64,000 bases of DNA from Alkanindiges illinoisensis (GTDB taxonomy: Bacteria > Pseudomonadota > Gammaproteobacteria > Pseudomonadales > Moraxellaceae): positions 1-64,000 of the forward strand of contig NZ_SNTY01000011.1 of assembly GCF_004377485.1 (NCBI RefSeq), written 5' to 3'. The translations under genes and the position numbers were made by a program. Of the stretch, positions 38,839 to 49,557 are shown in pieces (the stretch's first letter is position 1; each line of letters starts with the position of its first letter). Under the pieces are notes generated by a model that saw only the letters and a program-made list of their open reading frames with translations, made no database searches and was not told the DNA's origin.

Positions 38839-40143
38839 TTAAACTGCCATCTCATTAAATACATCGCACGCAATACTAATGGTTTTCTCAATATCAGCAT
38901 CGCTATGCACACTGGAAATAAATCCGGCCTCAAAGGCTGACGGTGCCAGATATACACCACGCTTGAGCATGCCATGGAAAAACTGCTTAAAGGCTTCAAT
39001 GTTGCAATGCGTCATGGCTTCAAAACTGGATAGGTCATCAGAATTGGTAAAATACAGACCAAACATGCCACCCACCGCTTGGGTTTTAAAAGCAATGCCA
39101 GCGTCATCTGCTGCCTGTTGCAAACCTGTCAATAACTTGGCCAGTTTAGCCTCCAGTTGCTCATAAAAACCGGGCTGGGTCAAGTGCCTGAACATGGCAA
39201 GTCCTGCCCGCATGGCCAGTGGATTGCCGGACAGTGTGCCAGCCTGATACACCCCACCCAAGGGCGCAATACACTGCATGATTTCTTTTTTGCCACCAAA
39301 CGCGCCAACAGGCAATCCGGCACCAATAATCTTGCCTAAAGTCGTAATATCGGCCTGCACGCCATAGCGCTGTTGTGCGCCGCCCAGTGCCACACGAAAG
39401 CCAGTCATCACTTCATCAATAATCAGTACGCTACCGGCTTTGTCGCACTCATCACGCAGGCATTGCAAAAAGCCTTCAACAGGAATAACCAGATTCATAT
39501 TACCAGCCACTGGTTCAACAATAATGCCAGCAATTTCTGAACCAAACTCAGCAAAGCAGCGTTGCACCGCTTCAATATCGTTATAGGGGAGAATAATCGT
39601 GTGTTTGGCAAAATCCTCTGGTACGCCTAAGGAGGTAGGCACGCCAAGTGTTAACATACCAGAACCGGATTTTACCAGTAAGGAATCGGCATGACCGTGG
39701 TAACAGCCTTCAAACTTGACGATCTTGTCGCGTCCGGTATATCCCCGCGCCAAACGAATGGCACTCATACAGGCTTCGGTGCCGGAACTGGTCATACGCA
39801 CCATTTCAATGGATGGCATGATCTCACAAATTAAATCAGCCACTGTGGTTTCTGTGGGTGTGGGCGCACCAAAACTCAAGCCATCTGCAGCAGCCTGCTG
39901 TACAGCTGTGACGATATCCGGATGCGCATGCCCTAAAATCATTGGCCCCCATGAGCCAACATAATCAATATACTGTTTGCCCGCCGCGTCCCACAGGTAA
40001 GCACCTTGAGCCTTGGTAATAAAAACTGGGGTACCACCTACCCCTTTAAATGCACGCACGGGTGAGTTTACACCGCCAGGAATATGCTGGTTTGCTGCTG
40101 CAAAAAGCTCAGCATTAGAAGGCGTTGATAAAGGCTGGGTCAT
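38839..40143 (-). CDS. hemL: Glutamate-1-semialdehyde 2,1-aminomutase
   Basis: PLP enzyme giving 5-aminolevulinate in the C5 haem pathway. The 434 residues have the N-terminal [11 protein letters not shown], the SGTEA and CYHG motifs, and the PLP lysine in [14 protein letters not shown]. Start at 40143 is chosen over an upstream ATG because it gives the normal N-terminus. Confidence 0.97.
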   Translation of the reverse strand: MTQPLSTPSNAELFAAANQHIPGGVNSPVRAFKGVGGTPVFITKAQGAYLWDAAGKQYIDYVGSWGPMILGHAHPDIVTAVQQAAADGLSFGAPTPTETTVADLICEIMPSIEMVRMTSSGTEACMSAIRLARGYTGRDKIVKFEGCYHGHADSLLVKSGSGMLTLGVPTSLGVPEDFAKHTIILPYNDIEAVQRCFAEFGSEIAGIIVEPVAGNMNLVIPVEGFLQCLRDECDKAGSVLIIDEVMTGFRVALGGAQQRYGVQADITTLGKIIGAGLPVGAFGGKKEIMQCIAPLGGVYQAGTLSGNPLAMRAGLAMFRHLTQPGFYEQLEAKLAKLLTGLQQAADDAGIAFKTQAVGGMFGLYFTNSDDLSSFEAMTHCNIEAFKQFFHGMLKRGVYLAPSAFEAGFISSVHSDADIEKTISIACDVFNEMAV

Positions 40144-40371
40144 ACATTCACCACAAGACAAGTCACTGAAAAAATAAGCACATCGTATTTAAGGCCGGGC
40201 TAGGGTCAGGCTTTTAAAGCATTCTGACCCATAAAATGAATGCATTATAGGATGTGCGATACGAAAGCGTGAGTTTAACGCGAAAACATGCTACAAGCGT
40301 TGTGAAATGTTTAATTGAATACAGTTCAGCCAATGTGAAATCAAGACAGAATAAAGTTAAAACGAACAAGG

Positions 40372-40998
40372 CTAGGGCAAAATGATATTACTGAGCTTCC
40401 AGCCCAATCCTGAACGGGTGAGCACATAGCGCACAGGCTGACGTTCAGGATGCTGCTGAACAATACTAAACTGGTTTACATTATCAAAATGATATTGCCA
40501 CTGTGTATGAGAATGCGTGGAGTGTAATGCATGAACCGGATAAGTGCTGCTGGCTTGACTGGCAAGCGGCTTGCCCATTTGTACTTGCTGATAATCTGTG
40601 GTGTTTTCATTAAGACCATCTTCAGCACCAGACCAGCCCTCAAGGTTGTTGAGATCATTTTCAAAACTGCGGATATTGCTTACCAGTGTAATGATGGATG
40701 CAGGCGTTACGGTGCGATTCAACATGCCATCAATGGCCTGATTGGCAATATTGTAAGTCAGGCTACCGAAAAAACTGCCATTCTGGCGCAAGGAGATTTT
40801 TTGCTCCAGTTTGTCTTGTAACTGGATTTTCAAGTTACGCTTTAACAGGGCAAAGTCAATGTAATGAGCTAGATCATCACTACTTTTTTGCTCAACTGCC
40901 TGTTTAATTTGATAAACCGTGTAATAGGGACTTACGATCTGCCAGACAATAAAAGCCAGAAAGACTAAAACAGCAGTCCACTGCTTTTTCATATCCAT
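40372..40998 (-). CDS. DUF2939 membrane-anchored protein
   Basis: A 208-residue protein with one N-terminal hydrophobic anchor (VLVFLAFIVWQIVS) followed by PYYTVYQIKQAVEQ, the DUF2939 signature. The rest is periplasmic or surface exposed. Function unknown. An ATG two codons in is an equally good start. Confidence 0.75.
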   Translation of the reverse strand: MDMKKQWTAVLVFLAFIVWQIVSPYYTVYQIKQAVEQKSSDDLAHYIDFALLKRNLKIQLQDKLEQKISLRQNGSFFGSLTYNIANQAIDGMLNRTVTPASIITLVSNIRSFENDLNNLEGWSGAEDGLNENTTDYQQVQMGKPLASQASSTYPVHALHSTHSHTQWQYHFDNVNQFSIVQQHPERQPVRYVLTRSGLGWKLSNIILP

Positions 40999-41100
40999 TA
41001 ACCACTCGTTACGCTAACAAGTGAATCAGCCTAACCAATAACACGTGTTCACAGATTTCTTTTTTTGTGTAGGTTTGTGTTAAACAGTGTAACCAAGCGG

Positions 41101-41715
41101 TTAATTTTCTAAGAGCGCTTGCCATGCTTTAACACGTTGTGCTACCTGATCCATGTCAAGATTAAGGACATCTCCGACCACTGCATACAAGTCGATATTC
41201 AGATTTATCAGTGGCTGACTATTTTCCACTGTCAACCCGCCAATTACACAAATGGGTAGCTCAAACTGGGCCTTGGCCTGCTGTAGGGTTGCCATACTAA
41301 CGCGCTGTGCATTGGGCTTGGTAAATGAAGGAAATACCGCACCAAAGGCCAGATAACTGGCGCCTTCTGCAACGGCCTGCTTTGCAAGCTTCAATGAATC
41401 ATGGCAAGTCCTGCCAATAATCGCCTGCGTTCCAAGTTGCGCTCTGGCGTCAATCAGTGAGCCATCCCCCTGCCCCAGATGCAAGCCGCAAGCAAACTGT
41501 CGCGCCAGTACCAAATTATCATTAATAATTAACGGCACCTGATATTGCTGGCAAAGCTTCAATAGTGTTTCAATTTCCCTAACTTGCTGGGCAGGCATTA
41601 CCTGCTTTCTACGGTACTGAATGAATGCAATAGGCCCACTTTGCAATGCAATATGCAATTTTTGATACAGCACATCAAATGGATCGTCATTGGTAATTAA
41701 ATACAGTCCGCGCAT
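41101..41715 (-). CDS. thiE: Thiamine-phosphate synthase
   Basis: Joins HMP-pyrophosphate and THZ-phosphate to thiamine phosphate. The 204-residue TIM barrel has YLITND, FIQYRRK (where most have QYRDK), the LHLGQGD phosphate-binding region and CVIGGL. The pyrophosphate-binding residues look kept. It lies apart from thiS-thiG (55.4 kb). I looked for a TPP riboswitch upstream and saw none. Confidence 0.92.
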   Translation of the reverse strand: MRGLYLITNDDPFDVLYQKLHIALQSGPIAFIQYRRKQVMPAQQVREIETLLKLCQQYQVPLIINDNLVLARQFACGLHLGQGDGSLIDARAQLGTQAIIGRTCHDSLKLAKQAVAEGASYLAFGAVFPSFTKPNAQRVSMATLQQAKAQFELPICVIGGLTVENSQPLINLNIDLYAVVGDVLNLDMDQVAQRVKAWQALLEN

Positions 41716-41775
41716 TAGGGTATTTTCCTTATCACAGGAATATAAGCCTGTAAAATTGATAAATCATCTGCATAA

Positions 41776-41848
41776 AAAAGCGCAGTAGTGACGCAATGCC
41801 TTAATAACAGTGTTAACTGTATTTGGCAAAGCTCCACCCTGCGCTTTT
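41776..41848 (-). terminator. Long-loop inverted repeat between purF and thiE
   Basis: On the minus strand AAAAGCGCAG pairs with CTGCGCTTTT across 53 bases that contain a second small hairpin (ACAGT / ACTGT). The distal arm ends in a T-run, so it could terminate purF transcription. Confidence 0.45.
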
Positions 41849-41893
41849 AATACACCGCTGCTTTTAAAGCAATGGTTGAATGCCCATGTCAAA

Positions 41894-43438
41894 TCAGGCT
41901 TCTTCTTTAATACCTGTCATATCTACTGGGGTATTTTCAGAAGACACATCAATCACAGTACTTTTTACTGCAATCTTGGCCTTATCATTACGACGCGCTT
42001 CCAGTCGATCCAGATAGCCATCATCAATGCCTTTGGTGACATAAACGCCATTAAATACCGAACAGTCAAATTCCTGTACTGGCGATTTGCGACTCTTGGT
42101 GGCTTCAATCAGGTCTTCCAGATCCTGAAAAATCAGACGGTCTGCACCAATAATCGTGCGTACTTCCTCAACACTATGGCCGGATGCAATCAGCTCACTC
42201 TTGGCTGGCATATCAATGCCATACACGTTGGGAAACTTCACTGGTGGCGCAGCAGATGCAAAGAACACCTTGGTTGCACCAGACTCACGGGCCATCTGGA
42301 TAATTTCATGGCAGGTGGTGCCGCGTACAATTGAATCATCCACCAGCAATACATTCTTGCCTTTAAATTCAAGGTCAACCGGATTTAACTTCTGGCGCAC
42401 TGATTTCTTGCGCTGCTGCTGACCCGGCATAATGAAGGTACGGCCAATGTAGCGGTTTTTCATGAAGCCTTCACGGAACTTCACACCCAGATGATTGGCC
42501 AGTTCCAGTGCTGCGGTACGACTGGTGTCCGGAATTGGAATCACCACGTCAATATCATGCTCTTCGCCCCACTCACGCAAAATTTTCTGGGCCAGTTTTT
42601 CACCCATGCGCAAACGTGATTTATAAACCGAAATACCATCGATAATGGAATCCGGACGGGCAAAATAGACAAACTCGAAAATGCACGGTGCGTAACGGAA
42701 CTCTTTAGCACACTGCTTGGTAAAAATCTGGTTATCCGAATTAATGAAAATGGCTTCACCGGGAGCGACGTCCCGAATAACCTTAAATCCTAATGAGGTC
42801 AGCGCTACTGATTCGGAAGCAATCATGTATTCAACACCGCCCGCTTCGTTCAGGCGCATGCCATAGGTTAATGGACGGATACCATTAGGGTCACGAAAAC
42901 CCAGCAAGCCATGACCGGTAATCATGGCAACTACCGCATAAGCCCCTTCACAGCGCTGATGTACCCGGGAAACCGCTTCAAAAATATCATTTTCGCCAGG
43001 AATTTCTTTGCCTAAAGCCTGTAGCTCATGGGCAAATACATTCAGCAGCACTTCAGAATCTGAATCAGTATTGATATGTCGCAAATCGGTCTTAAACAGG
43101 TCTTTGCTGATTTCAATGGCGTTGGTCAGGTTGCCATTGTGTGCCAGTGTGATCCCATAAGGTGAGTTCACATAAAATGGCTGGGCCTCGGCACTACTGG
43201 ACGAACCAGCTGTTGGGTAGCGCACATGCCCAATCCCAAAATTACCCGCCAGACGCATCATGTGACGTGTATGAAACACATCACGCACCATGCCGTTTTC
43301 CTTGCGTAAAAACAGGCGACCATCCTGGCAGGTCACAATTCCGGCGGCATCCTGTCCGCGATGCTGTAACATGGTTAAGGCATCATATAACGTTTGGTTG
43401 ACTGGCGCTAAACCGGCAACACCAACGACTCCACACAT
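41894..43438 (-). CDS. purF: Amidophosphoribosyltransferase
   Basis: First step of purine synthesis, PRPP plus glutamine to phosphoribosylamine. The 514 residues begin MCGVVG with the N-terminal nucleophile Cys2 exposed after Met removal (class II glutaminase domain). The PRPP motif [12 protein letters not shown] lies in the C-terminal half. Located 68 bp after cvpA in the usual pyrD-cvpA-purF order. Confidence 0.98.
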   Translation of the reverse strand: MCGVVGVAGLAPVNQTLYDALTMLQHRGQDAAGIVTCQDGRLFLRKENGMVRDVFHTRHMMRLAGNFGIGHVRYPTAGSSSSAEAQPFYVNSPYGITLAHNGNLTNAIEISKDLFKTDLRHINTDSDSEVLLNVFAHELQALGKEIPGENDIFEAVSRVHQRCEGAYAVVAMITGHGLLGFRDPNGIRPLTYGMRLNEAGGVEYMIASESVALTSLGFKVIRDVAPGEAIFINSDNQIFTKQCAKEFRYAPCIFEFVYFARPDSIIDGISVYKSRLRMGEKLAQKILREWGEEHDIDVVIPIPDTSRTAALELANHLGVKFREGFMKNRYIGRTFIMPGQQQRKKSVRQKLNPVDLEFKGKNVLLVDDSIVRGTTCHEIIQMARESGATKVFFASAAPPVKFPNVYGIDMPAKSELIASGHSVEEVRTIIGADRLIFQDLEDLIEATKSRKSPVQEFDCSVFNGVYVTKGIDDGYLDRLEARRNDKAKIAVKSTVIDVSSENTPVDMTGIKEEA

Positions 43439-43506
43439 AGCGACCTCGCAGACAGGCTAGGTAAATAAACTGATTGAATCAACCAGCTAGACAAACAAGA
43501 GATAAA

Positions 43507-44106
43507 TCAGGAAAACGGATTAGGCACTGTATCGGCAGCATCACGGCGGCCTACGTTGTGCTCATACTGGTCAACCGGCTCGGCAGACAACTCTGGTTCT
43601 TCACGAGCATCACGGGATTTTACTTCATCCCACACGTGTCCTGCTACATGTTCCGACATTTCAACAGCCATTGGCGCATAAGGTGACAACAGCGATACCA
43701 TTCTGGATTTTTGCCAGTAGGGTGATTCAGCCACCCACGGCCCCAGCAACTGGATTGCAATCATTAAGATCAGGGAACCTTTGGCAGCCCCAAAAATGCC
43801 CCCTGCCGCCTGTTCGGTTAGACCAAGCTTTAGGGCTTTAAACAAGCGACGCAGCACATTGCCAATTATAGCTGTCACAAACAACACCAGTGCTGCAATC
43901 GTGGCAAACGCCGCAATTTTCTGGACGACAGGATCATGCGTCAGGACAGAAAAACTGGGAGCCAGGGTTTGTGCAAAACGGCTACCCAGTACGAGTGCCA
44001 ATAGCCAGCCAATCAGACTGGTTAGGGAGCGAATCAGGCCACGTTGTAGCCCTGTCCATGTTGCCCACATGATGATCACCACACTGGCGATATCCAGATA
44101 ATTCAT
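43507..44106 (-). CDS. cvpA: Colicin V production protein CvpA
   Basis: Inner-membrane protein of 199 residues with about four hydrophobic segments (starting YLDIASVVIIMWATWTGL) and a charged C-terminal tail. The family is needed for colicin V production and envelope stress tolerance in E. coli, mechanism unclear. It lies 6 bp downstream of pyrD and upstream of purF, the conserved arrangement. Confidence 0.92.
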   Translation of the reverse strand: MNYLDIASVVIIMWATWTGLQRGLIRSLTSLIGWLLALVLGSRFAQTLAPSFSVLTHDPVVQKIAAFATIAALVLFVTAIIGNVLRRLFKALKLGLTEQAAGGIFGAAKGSLILMIAIQLLGPWVAESPYWQKSRMVSLLSPYAPMAVEMSEHVAGHVWDEVKSRDAREEPELSAEPVDQYEHNVGRRDAADTVPNPFS

Positions 44107-44112
44107 GATCTG

Positions 44113-45123
44113 TTAGCGCACCGCTTTAACACAGTCATTAATGAGGTCTGGACCCTGATAAATCAAGCCACTATACAATTGCACCAAGGATGCGCCAGCA
44201 TCCATCTTGGCTTTGGCCTGATCACCGTTTAAAATTCCGCCTACCCCGATCAAGGGGATACGTCCCTGCAAATGCGCTGCAAATGCTGTCAAACATTCGG
44301 TACTTCGGTCAAAGACCGGGGCACCCGACAACCCACCCGCTTCATCTCCATGCGGCAGTTCAGCAACGCCATCACGGGATAAGGTAGTATTGGTGGTAAT
44401 CAGGCCATCAATTTCAAAGCGGATTAACTGCGCACTAATAAACGCAATATCTTCCGGGCTTAGATCCGGTGCAACCTTAAGTACCAGTGGTACATAATGG
44501 CGGTGTTTTTCAGCCAGATAAAGCTGTCGTTGTTTTAATTGCTGTAATAAATCGGTTAAGGCATCACCACTTTGCAGGCTACGCAAGCCTTTGGTATTGG
44601 GTGAAGAGATATTAACCGTAACATAAGAGGCGTAGGGATAAACCTTATCCAGACAAATCAGGTAATCATCTACTGCTTTTTCAACCGGCGTATCTGCATT
44701 TTTGCCGATATTAATGCCAAGCACCCCTTTATACTTGGCTGCCCTGACATTTTCAACCAGCTTGTCTACGCCATCATTATTAAATCCCATGCGGTTAATA
44801 ATGGCTTCGGCTTGAGGCAAACGGAACAAACGCGGGTGCGGATTGCCGGACTGCGGGCGTGGCGTGATAGTGCCAATTTCAATAAAACCAAAACCCAGTG
44901 CGGCCAGTGCATCAATATAATCGCCATTTTTATCCAGACCAGCGGCAAGTCCCACGGGATTATCAAATGTAATTCCCATGCAGGTAACAGGCTGGTTAAT
45001 TTTTAGATATAGTCGGGATAGCAGACCGGTTTTTTCGGCCAGCTTGAGCGAGCTTAGCGTTGCATGATGTGCACGTTCAGGATCAAGGGCAAACAGGGCT
45101 GGACGTGTAAACTGATAGAGCAT
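44113..45123 (-). CDS. pyrD: Dihydroorotate dehydrogenase (quinone)
   Basis: Class 2 membrane-associated enzyme oxidising dihydroorotate with quinone. The 336 residues have the N-terminal amphipathic helix region ([19 protein letters not shown]), [21 protein letters not shown] with the catalytic Ser, and GVGGI. ATG at 45123 is preferred over a TTG two codons upstream. Confidence 0.97.
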   Translation of the reverse strand: MLYQFTRPALFALDPERAHHATLSSLKLAEKTGLLSRLYLKINQPVTCMGITFDNPVGLAAGLDKNGDYIDALAALGFGFIEIGTITPRPQSGNPHPRLFRLPQAEAIINRMGFNNDGVDKLVENVRAAKYKGVLGINIGKNADTPVEKAVDDYLICLDKVYPYASYVTVNISSPNTKGLRSLQSGDALTDLLQQLKQRQLYLAEKHRHYVPLVLKVAPDLSPEDIAFISAQLIRFEIDGLITTNTTLSRDGVAELPHGDEAGGLSGAPVFDRSTECLTAFAAHLQGRIPLIGVGGILNGDQAKAKMDAGASLVQLYSGLIYQGPDLINDCVKAVR

Positions 45124-45309
45124 GAACAAAACAGGCTGGGTGCGATAAAGCGCAATTATAACTGTCTCGCTGTTCAGTTGCTACCTGTTGATCTTAAAAC
45201 ACCTGGTAAAAAGCAAGCTATTGCAGGAATTTATCAGGTCAATACCATCTGGCCCAATTTATCGACCCTGTTATGTTGCATTTAAAAGCTGCATTTAAAA
45301 CAAAATGGG

Positions 45310-45798
45310 CTAGCCCTGTTTTAATGAGGCCTTTAACTGCAAGTCACCGGATGGATTCTGGCTGATATCCAGTTGCTGGATACTCACGCCCTGCTCGGCC
45401 AGCCGCGATAGCCAGGTTCCCAGCACTGCAAAATTCTGATGCACCACACTCACCTGTATCTGATCACCCGCAGGCATTTGCGACACGGTCAAACCCTGAT
45501 TTTGTGCGGTGGTTTGTATGATCATGTTTAGAGGCATCTGGTCGCCCTGGGACTGGCGAATGTTGGGTGCCTGAGAGCGCATCCACAGCAGTAGCTCGCG
45601 TTCTTCAGTAGCCTGGGTTTGAGCCTTGTCGGCTGCCTTGTGCAATGCCCAGATACTATAGCCAATTGAAGTAACAATTAAGAATATCGTCAGGATAATC
45701 AGTGCAAAGCGGTCACGTGGTGAAAGCTGATCCAGTCGCTGCTGCAACCGGGCAACGCGCTGATTAAAACGCTGGTTAAAATTAGCTGCCAAACTCAT
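45310..45798 (-). CDS. gspM: Type II secretion system protein GspM
   Basis: A 162-residue inner-membrane protein with a basic N-terminus, one membrane helix (FALIILTIFLIVTSIGYSIW, about 31-50) and a small periplasmic ferredoxin-like domain. It binds GspL in the assembly platform. The start overlaps the end of gspL by 4 bases, so the two are coupled. Confidence 0.87.
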   Translation of the reverse strand: MSLAANFNQRFNQRVARLQQRLDQLSPRDRFALIILTIFLIVTSIGYSIWALHKAADKAQTQATEERELLLWMRSQAPNIRQSQGDQMPLNMIIQTTAQNQGLTVSQMPAGDQIQVSVVHQNFAVLGTWLSRLAEQGVSIQQLDISQNPSGDLQLKASLKQG

Positions 45799-46976
45799 AA
45801 TTGCACCCGAATTAAACCTGATACCTGTCCATTGGCCGGATTCACTGATCCAAGTTCAGCATTTAAACCCTGATCACTCAACTGGGAGCGCAAGGATTCT
45901 AGCGCAGGCAAACCACTGGCAATAATAGTCAGCTCCAGCACATTGTCACGATATTGCACCTGACTGGCCGGCAAATTGGCCTGCTGTAATAATGGCCCTA
46001 CCCGGCTAATCAACGACAGTGCCGTTAGATCCATTGAGCTGTTGCTTTGCAGGTGTGCTTCGAACTGTCTTTTCAGGTTAACAATCCGTCGCTCCTCTGG
46101 AAACCAGCTTTGGAACTGCTGCACTGCCATTGCATGGGTTTGCTCAGCTATTTTGTGATAGCGCCATGTTCGCACCCCATCATAAACCATCTGTACCAGC
46201 AAGGTTGCTACCAGCACCGCAGCAATTGCTGGCCAGTACCCAGACAACGGGGCTTTGGCCTTTGGCAACACATTAAATGGATGACGAATATATTGAGCAT
46301 CCGTTAAGGATGCCGGGGTTGTTTCCCATGCATACAAACTCACAGCTAGACCGGCAATACCCTCAATGGCCAGCTGATCCTGCTCAGTCGGCTGGCCCCA
46401 GATATTAAGTTGTACCAGTTCCGGCAGGTAATCCAGCAAAATGGTCAGGTCGTCAGCACAATAGGCTACATAGCGGCCTACACGCAGAATACGTTGCTGC
46501 TGATGAATAATCAGCTGGGCTTCATTGAGCTGGGTTGGTGCTGGCACCAGTAAAAAATCCGGGAGCAACGCCTGAATACGCCAGTTTCCCAGTGCCATGA
46601 TATTCTGATAGTGCCCAACCAGACTGGCAGGTAAGGCCATGATATTGATGTGCTCGCTTTCATCAATCAGGGTTTGATCTGGCTGACCCTGATCCAGCTG
46701 ATAGTGAACCGCCAGTTGGTCAACGGGAACCAGTGCATATTCTTCAAGTAGATAACGCACGCCAGTTGGTCCAAGCTGGCGCAACTGCTGACGGGTCATG
46801 GGCTGCCGCAAGATCTGGGTGCTGCTGGTTGGAAAGAAAACAATAGCTTCTTTCTGGTGTTCTGTTGCTGTTGCCTGTAGCAGTTCATCCCAGTTGGCTG
46901 CCGTCTGCCAGGCATCAGTGGCATTAACACGCCAGTGCCAGGCAGCATCGCCTTCTGGCATCCATAAATACAGCAT
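45795..46976 (-). CDS. gspL: Type II secretion system protein GspL
   Basis: A 393-residue bitopic protein. It has a cytoplasmic actin-like domain (1-245), a membrane helix near 250 (YWPAIAAVLVATLLVQMVY) and a periplasmic domain ending in VSGLIRVQL. GspL links the GspE ATPase to the membrane. The remaining gsp genes are not in the window, as in Acinetobacter where the cluster is split. Confidence 0.88.
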   Translation of the reverse strand: MLYLWMPEGDAAWHWRVNATDAWQTAANWDELLQATATEHQKEAIVFFPTSSTQILRQPMTRQQLRQLGPTGVRYLLEEYALVPVDQLAVHYQLDQGQPDQTLIDESEHINIMALPASLVGHYQNIMALGNWRIQALLPDFLLVPAPTQLNEAQLIIHQQQRILRVGRYVAYCADDLTILLDYLPELVQLNIWGQPTEQDQLAIEGIAGLAVSLYAWETTPASLTDAQYIRHPFNVLPKAKAPLSGYWPAIAAVLVATLLVQMVYDGVRTWRYHKIAEQTHAMAVQQFQSWFPEERRIVNLKRQFEAHLQSNSSMDLTALSLISRVGPLLQQANLPASQVQYRDNVLELTIIASGLPALESLRSQLSDQGLNAELGSVNPANGQVSGLIRVQL

Positions 46977-47125
46977 GGGTTATTTTTCCCTGATTTTAAT
47001 AGTGCAGTGGTTGTGTCAGCTTAGCGTGACCACGTCTTGCCGTCATCATATAAAAACATGGGCTATAAATCTATGCCAGCCTAAAAGATTATGCGGCAGT
47101 TCCTGGCAGCAAAGGGTTAATGCCA

Positions 47126-47584
47126 TTACGGCACCAGCCTTGCCTGCTCAACTGACAACCCCGGTGCAATGACCGCTTGCTCATACACACGTGCTTCGGC
47201 CAGCTCAAAACTGCGCGGTGACTCGCCAACCAGTAAACCGCCCAGATAAGCCACAATATTCATGTGACATACCACCACAATGCATTTTGCATCCAGTTGC
47301 GATAACCAGTCCAGTGCTGGTACCGCTTTGTCGTCTGGCTTGATGTGCGGATAAATAATGACAGGAATGTCAGTACAATAGGCATCAAAGGCCTGTCGGG
47401 TTTGCTGGGCACGAATCAATGGACTCACCACAAATAAATCCGGCTGGTAACGCTGAATGAGCTGCTGTGCCGTTGAAGCAGCCTGCTGCTGGCCACGTCC
47501 TGTGAGCACGCGGCTGGCATCACTGTGCAGGCTGCTATCCATAGGGGCTTCAGCTTCGCCATGCCGCATTAGAATTAGTTGCAT
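47126..47584 (-). CDS. sixA: Phosphohistidine phosphatase SixA
   Basis: A 152-residue histidine phosphatase with the RHG motif (LILMRHGEAE, catalytic His8) and the second His in VVVCHMNI. SixA removes phosphate from histidine phosphocarrier proteins such as those of the nitrogen PTS. It lies 57 bp downstream of gpsA. Confidence 0.9.
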   Translation of the reverse strand: MQLILMRHGEAEAPMDSSLHSDASRVLTGRGQQQAASTAQQLIQRYQPDLFVVSPLIRAQQTRQAFDAYCTDIPVIIYPHIKPDDKAVPALDWLSQLDAKCIVVVCHMNIVAYLGGLLVGESPRSFELAEARVYEQAVIAPGLSVEQARLVP

Positions 47585-47641
47585 TACCTGTCATTTCCTA
47601 TGGGCTGGTTTACATGAATGAACAAGATGAAGCCTTGTGGT

Positions 47642-48715
47642 TTAAACCTGTTCATGCGGCAGGACAAACTCCACATCACTGCGATGCCCATTTTGCATGA
47701 GCGACAAGGCAATACCCAGTGGCGGTTTTCCTTCAAAAATCACTTCGTACAGCGCATTGGTAATGGGCATATACACATTTAGCAATCTGGATTGCGCACT
47801 CACCTGACGAATGGTATTAATGCCTTCTGCGGTCTGCCCCAGGGCTGCGATTGCTTCCTCAAGATTTTTGCCTTGTCCCAGTGCATAGCCAATCTGGTAA
47901 TTCCGGCTGAGTGGACTGCTACAGGTGGCAAATAAATCACCCACACCCGACAAGCCCAAAAAGGTGAGCGGATTAGCGCCCAGCGTTACCGCAAATCGGC
48001 TCATTTCTGCCAGTGCGCGGGTGAGTAGCATACTGCGGGTATTCTCGCCCACGTTATAGGCTGCACCCATACCCATAGCAATGGCATAAATATTTTTCAG
48101 CGCACCGCCCAGCTCCACACCATGTACATCAGAGCTGGCAAAAACCCGGAACAGAGCGCTATGGAGCGCAGTCTGCACGGCATTGCGCAAGGCCTCGCTG
48201 GTACTGGCAATGACTGTCCCTGCGGGCATATTGGCCACAATTTCCTTGGCAAGGTTTGGCCCCGAGAGCACACCAAAAGGCACTTCTGGCAACTCCTGCT
48301 GAATGATGTCGCTCATCAGGCAAAAGGTTTCTGCTTCAATGCCCTTGGTGAGCGATACAATCGCCTGCCCGCTAATCATTGGCGCAATTTGCTTGAGCAC
48401 ATCACGATAGGAATGGCTGGGAATCGCCACCAGAATAATATCGCGGTTAGGCACCACATCTTCCAGCTTGCTGCTAAATTGCAGGGTTTCTTCCAGTTGA
48501 AAATCAGGCAAATAACGCTTGTTGCGTTTGGATTGCTGCATGTCCTGTGCAGCCTTTTCGTCACGAATCCACATACAGGTTTCGCAACCATTACGTGCAG
48601 CAAGGTTAGCCATGGCAGTACCAAAACTGCCGCCACCCAGTACTGCCACGCGTAATGGGGTTGCCGGTTTTTCACGTGGGGTAATTAATGCCGAAATATT
48701 AAAATCATTCATCAT
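47642..48715 (-). CDS. gpsA: Glycerol-3-phosphate dehydrogenase (NAD(P)+)
   Basis: Supplies sn-glycerol 3-phosphate for phospholipids. The 357 residues have the Rossmann motif VAVLGGGSFGTA, the catalytic Lys in GALKN and the SLTKG segment. About 20 residues precede the Rossmann strand, longer than E. coli GpsA but usual in Acinetobacter. The frame reaches 48757; either of the two tandem ATGs at 48715/48712 is more likely. Confidence 0.95.
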   Translation of the reverse strand: MMNDFNISALITPREKPATPLRVAVLGGGSFGTAMANLAARNGCETCMWIRDEKAAQDMQQSKRNKRYLPDFQLEETLQFSSKLEDVVPNRDIILVAIPSHSYRDVLKQIAPMISGQAIVSLTKGIEAETFCLMSDIIQQELPEVPFGVLSGPNLAKEIVANMPAGTVIASTSEALRNAVQTALHSALFRVFASSDVHGVELGGALKNIYAIAMGMGAAYNVGENTRSMLLTRALAEMSRFAVTLGANPLTFLGLSGVGDLFATCSSPLSRNYQIGYALGQGKNLEEAIAALGQTAEGINTIRQVSAQSRLLNVYMPITNALYEVIFEGKPPLGIALSLMQNGHRSDVEFVLPHEQV

Positions 48716-48868
48716 GTTAGGTTCTACCAGTCCAAAGTCTGGACCATTCAATTTCAATTATAGTAAAGTTCAATATAGCAAATCGCCAAATGATATTTGT
48801 TGCTTAATCCGGCACTTATACATGGGCCCAGGATTACAGCAAAACTTCAAACAGCGATTATTAATATG

Positions 48869-49456
48869 TTAAGCCTGTCTGGTTGGCCAGTCAGCCAGAA
48901 AATCATTCACTGGCAAACGCTCGCGGGGTGCCAGTTGACGGGCTGCCGTGCCAATATAAATAAATCCGGCAATTTCATCATCGGATTTTAGTCCCATTTT
49001 TTGCTTGAATACCTCAGACTCTGCCATTGCACCTGTACGCCACATTGATGCATAGCCCTGCGCAGTCAGCATTAACAAGAAGTTTTCAATGGCTGCGCCC
49101 ATACTAAGCACTTGCTCTACTTTAGGTACTTTGGGATGTATTTGTGTATTCACAATAGCCACCAGAATTAATGGCGCACGCAAGGGTTGTGCCAGTGCCC
49201 GTTCGTGCTGGGTCGGATCAGTGACACCAGATTCCTGCACACATTCCAGAAAAATTTGCCCAAGCGCTTGGCGTCCTTCACCCCGTATCTGCAAAAACTG
49301 CCAGGGACGCAAACGGTGATGATCCGGTGCACTTATAGCGGCCTGCAATGCCTGCTCAAGCTCGGCCTGTGTGGGCGCTGGCTCTACCAGCTGGCCTACC
49401 GATTGCCGACTTTCAATGAATTCCAATAATTGCGCTGGAGCTATTGGCTGCGTCAT
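48869..49456 (-). CDS. Nitroreductase family protein (YdjA-like)
   Basis: FMN-dependent NAD(P)H reductase of 195 residues. It has the N-terminal RQSVGQL FMN-binding segment, PDHHRLRPWQFL and GAAIENFLLMLTAQGYASMW, which resemble the minimal YdjA subgroup. Substrate unknown. Confidence 0.88.
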   Translation of the reverse strand: MTQPIAPAQLLEFIESRQSVGQLVEPAPTQAELEQALQAAISAPDHHRLRPWQFLQIRGEGRQALGQIFLECVQESGVTDPTQHERALAQPLRAPLILVAIVNTQIHPKVPKVEQVLSMGAAIENFLLMLTAQGYASMWRTGAMAESEVFKQKMGLKSDDEIAGFIYIGTAARQLAPRERLPVNDFLADWPTRQA

Positions 49457-49557
49457 GGGAATTCCTCAGTAATTTTTATGTCAATCAAATCAGAAGATTC
49501 AAAACTCAATTTAAGGGTAAATAGCCTGAAGGGTTAATCTGTTCAATTTCTACCACG

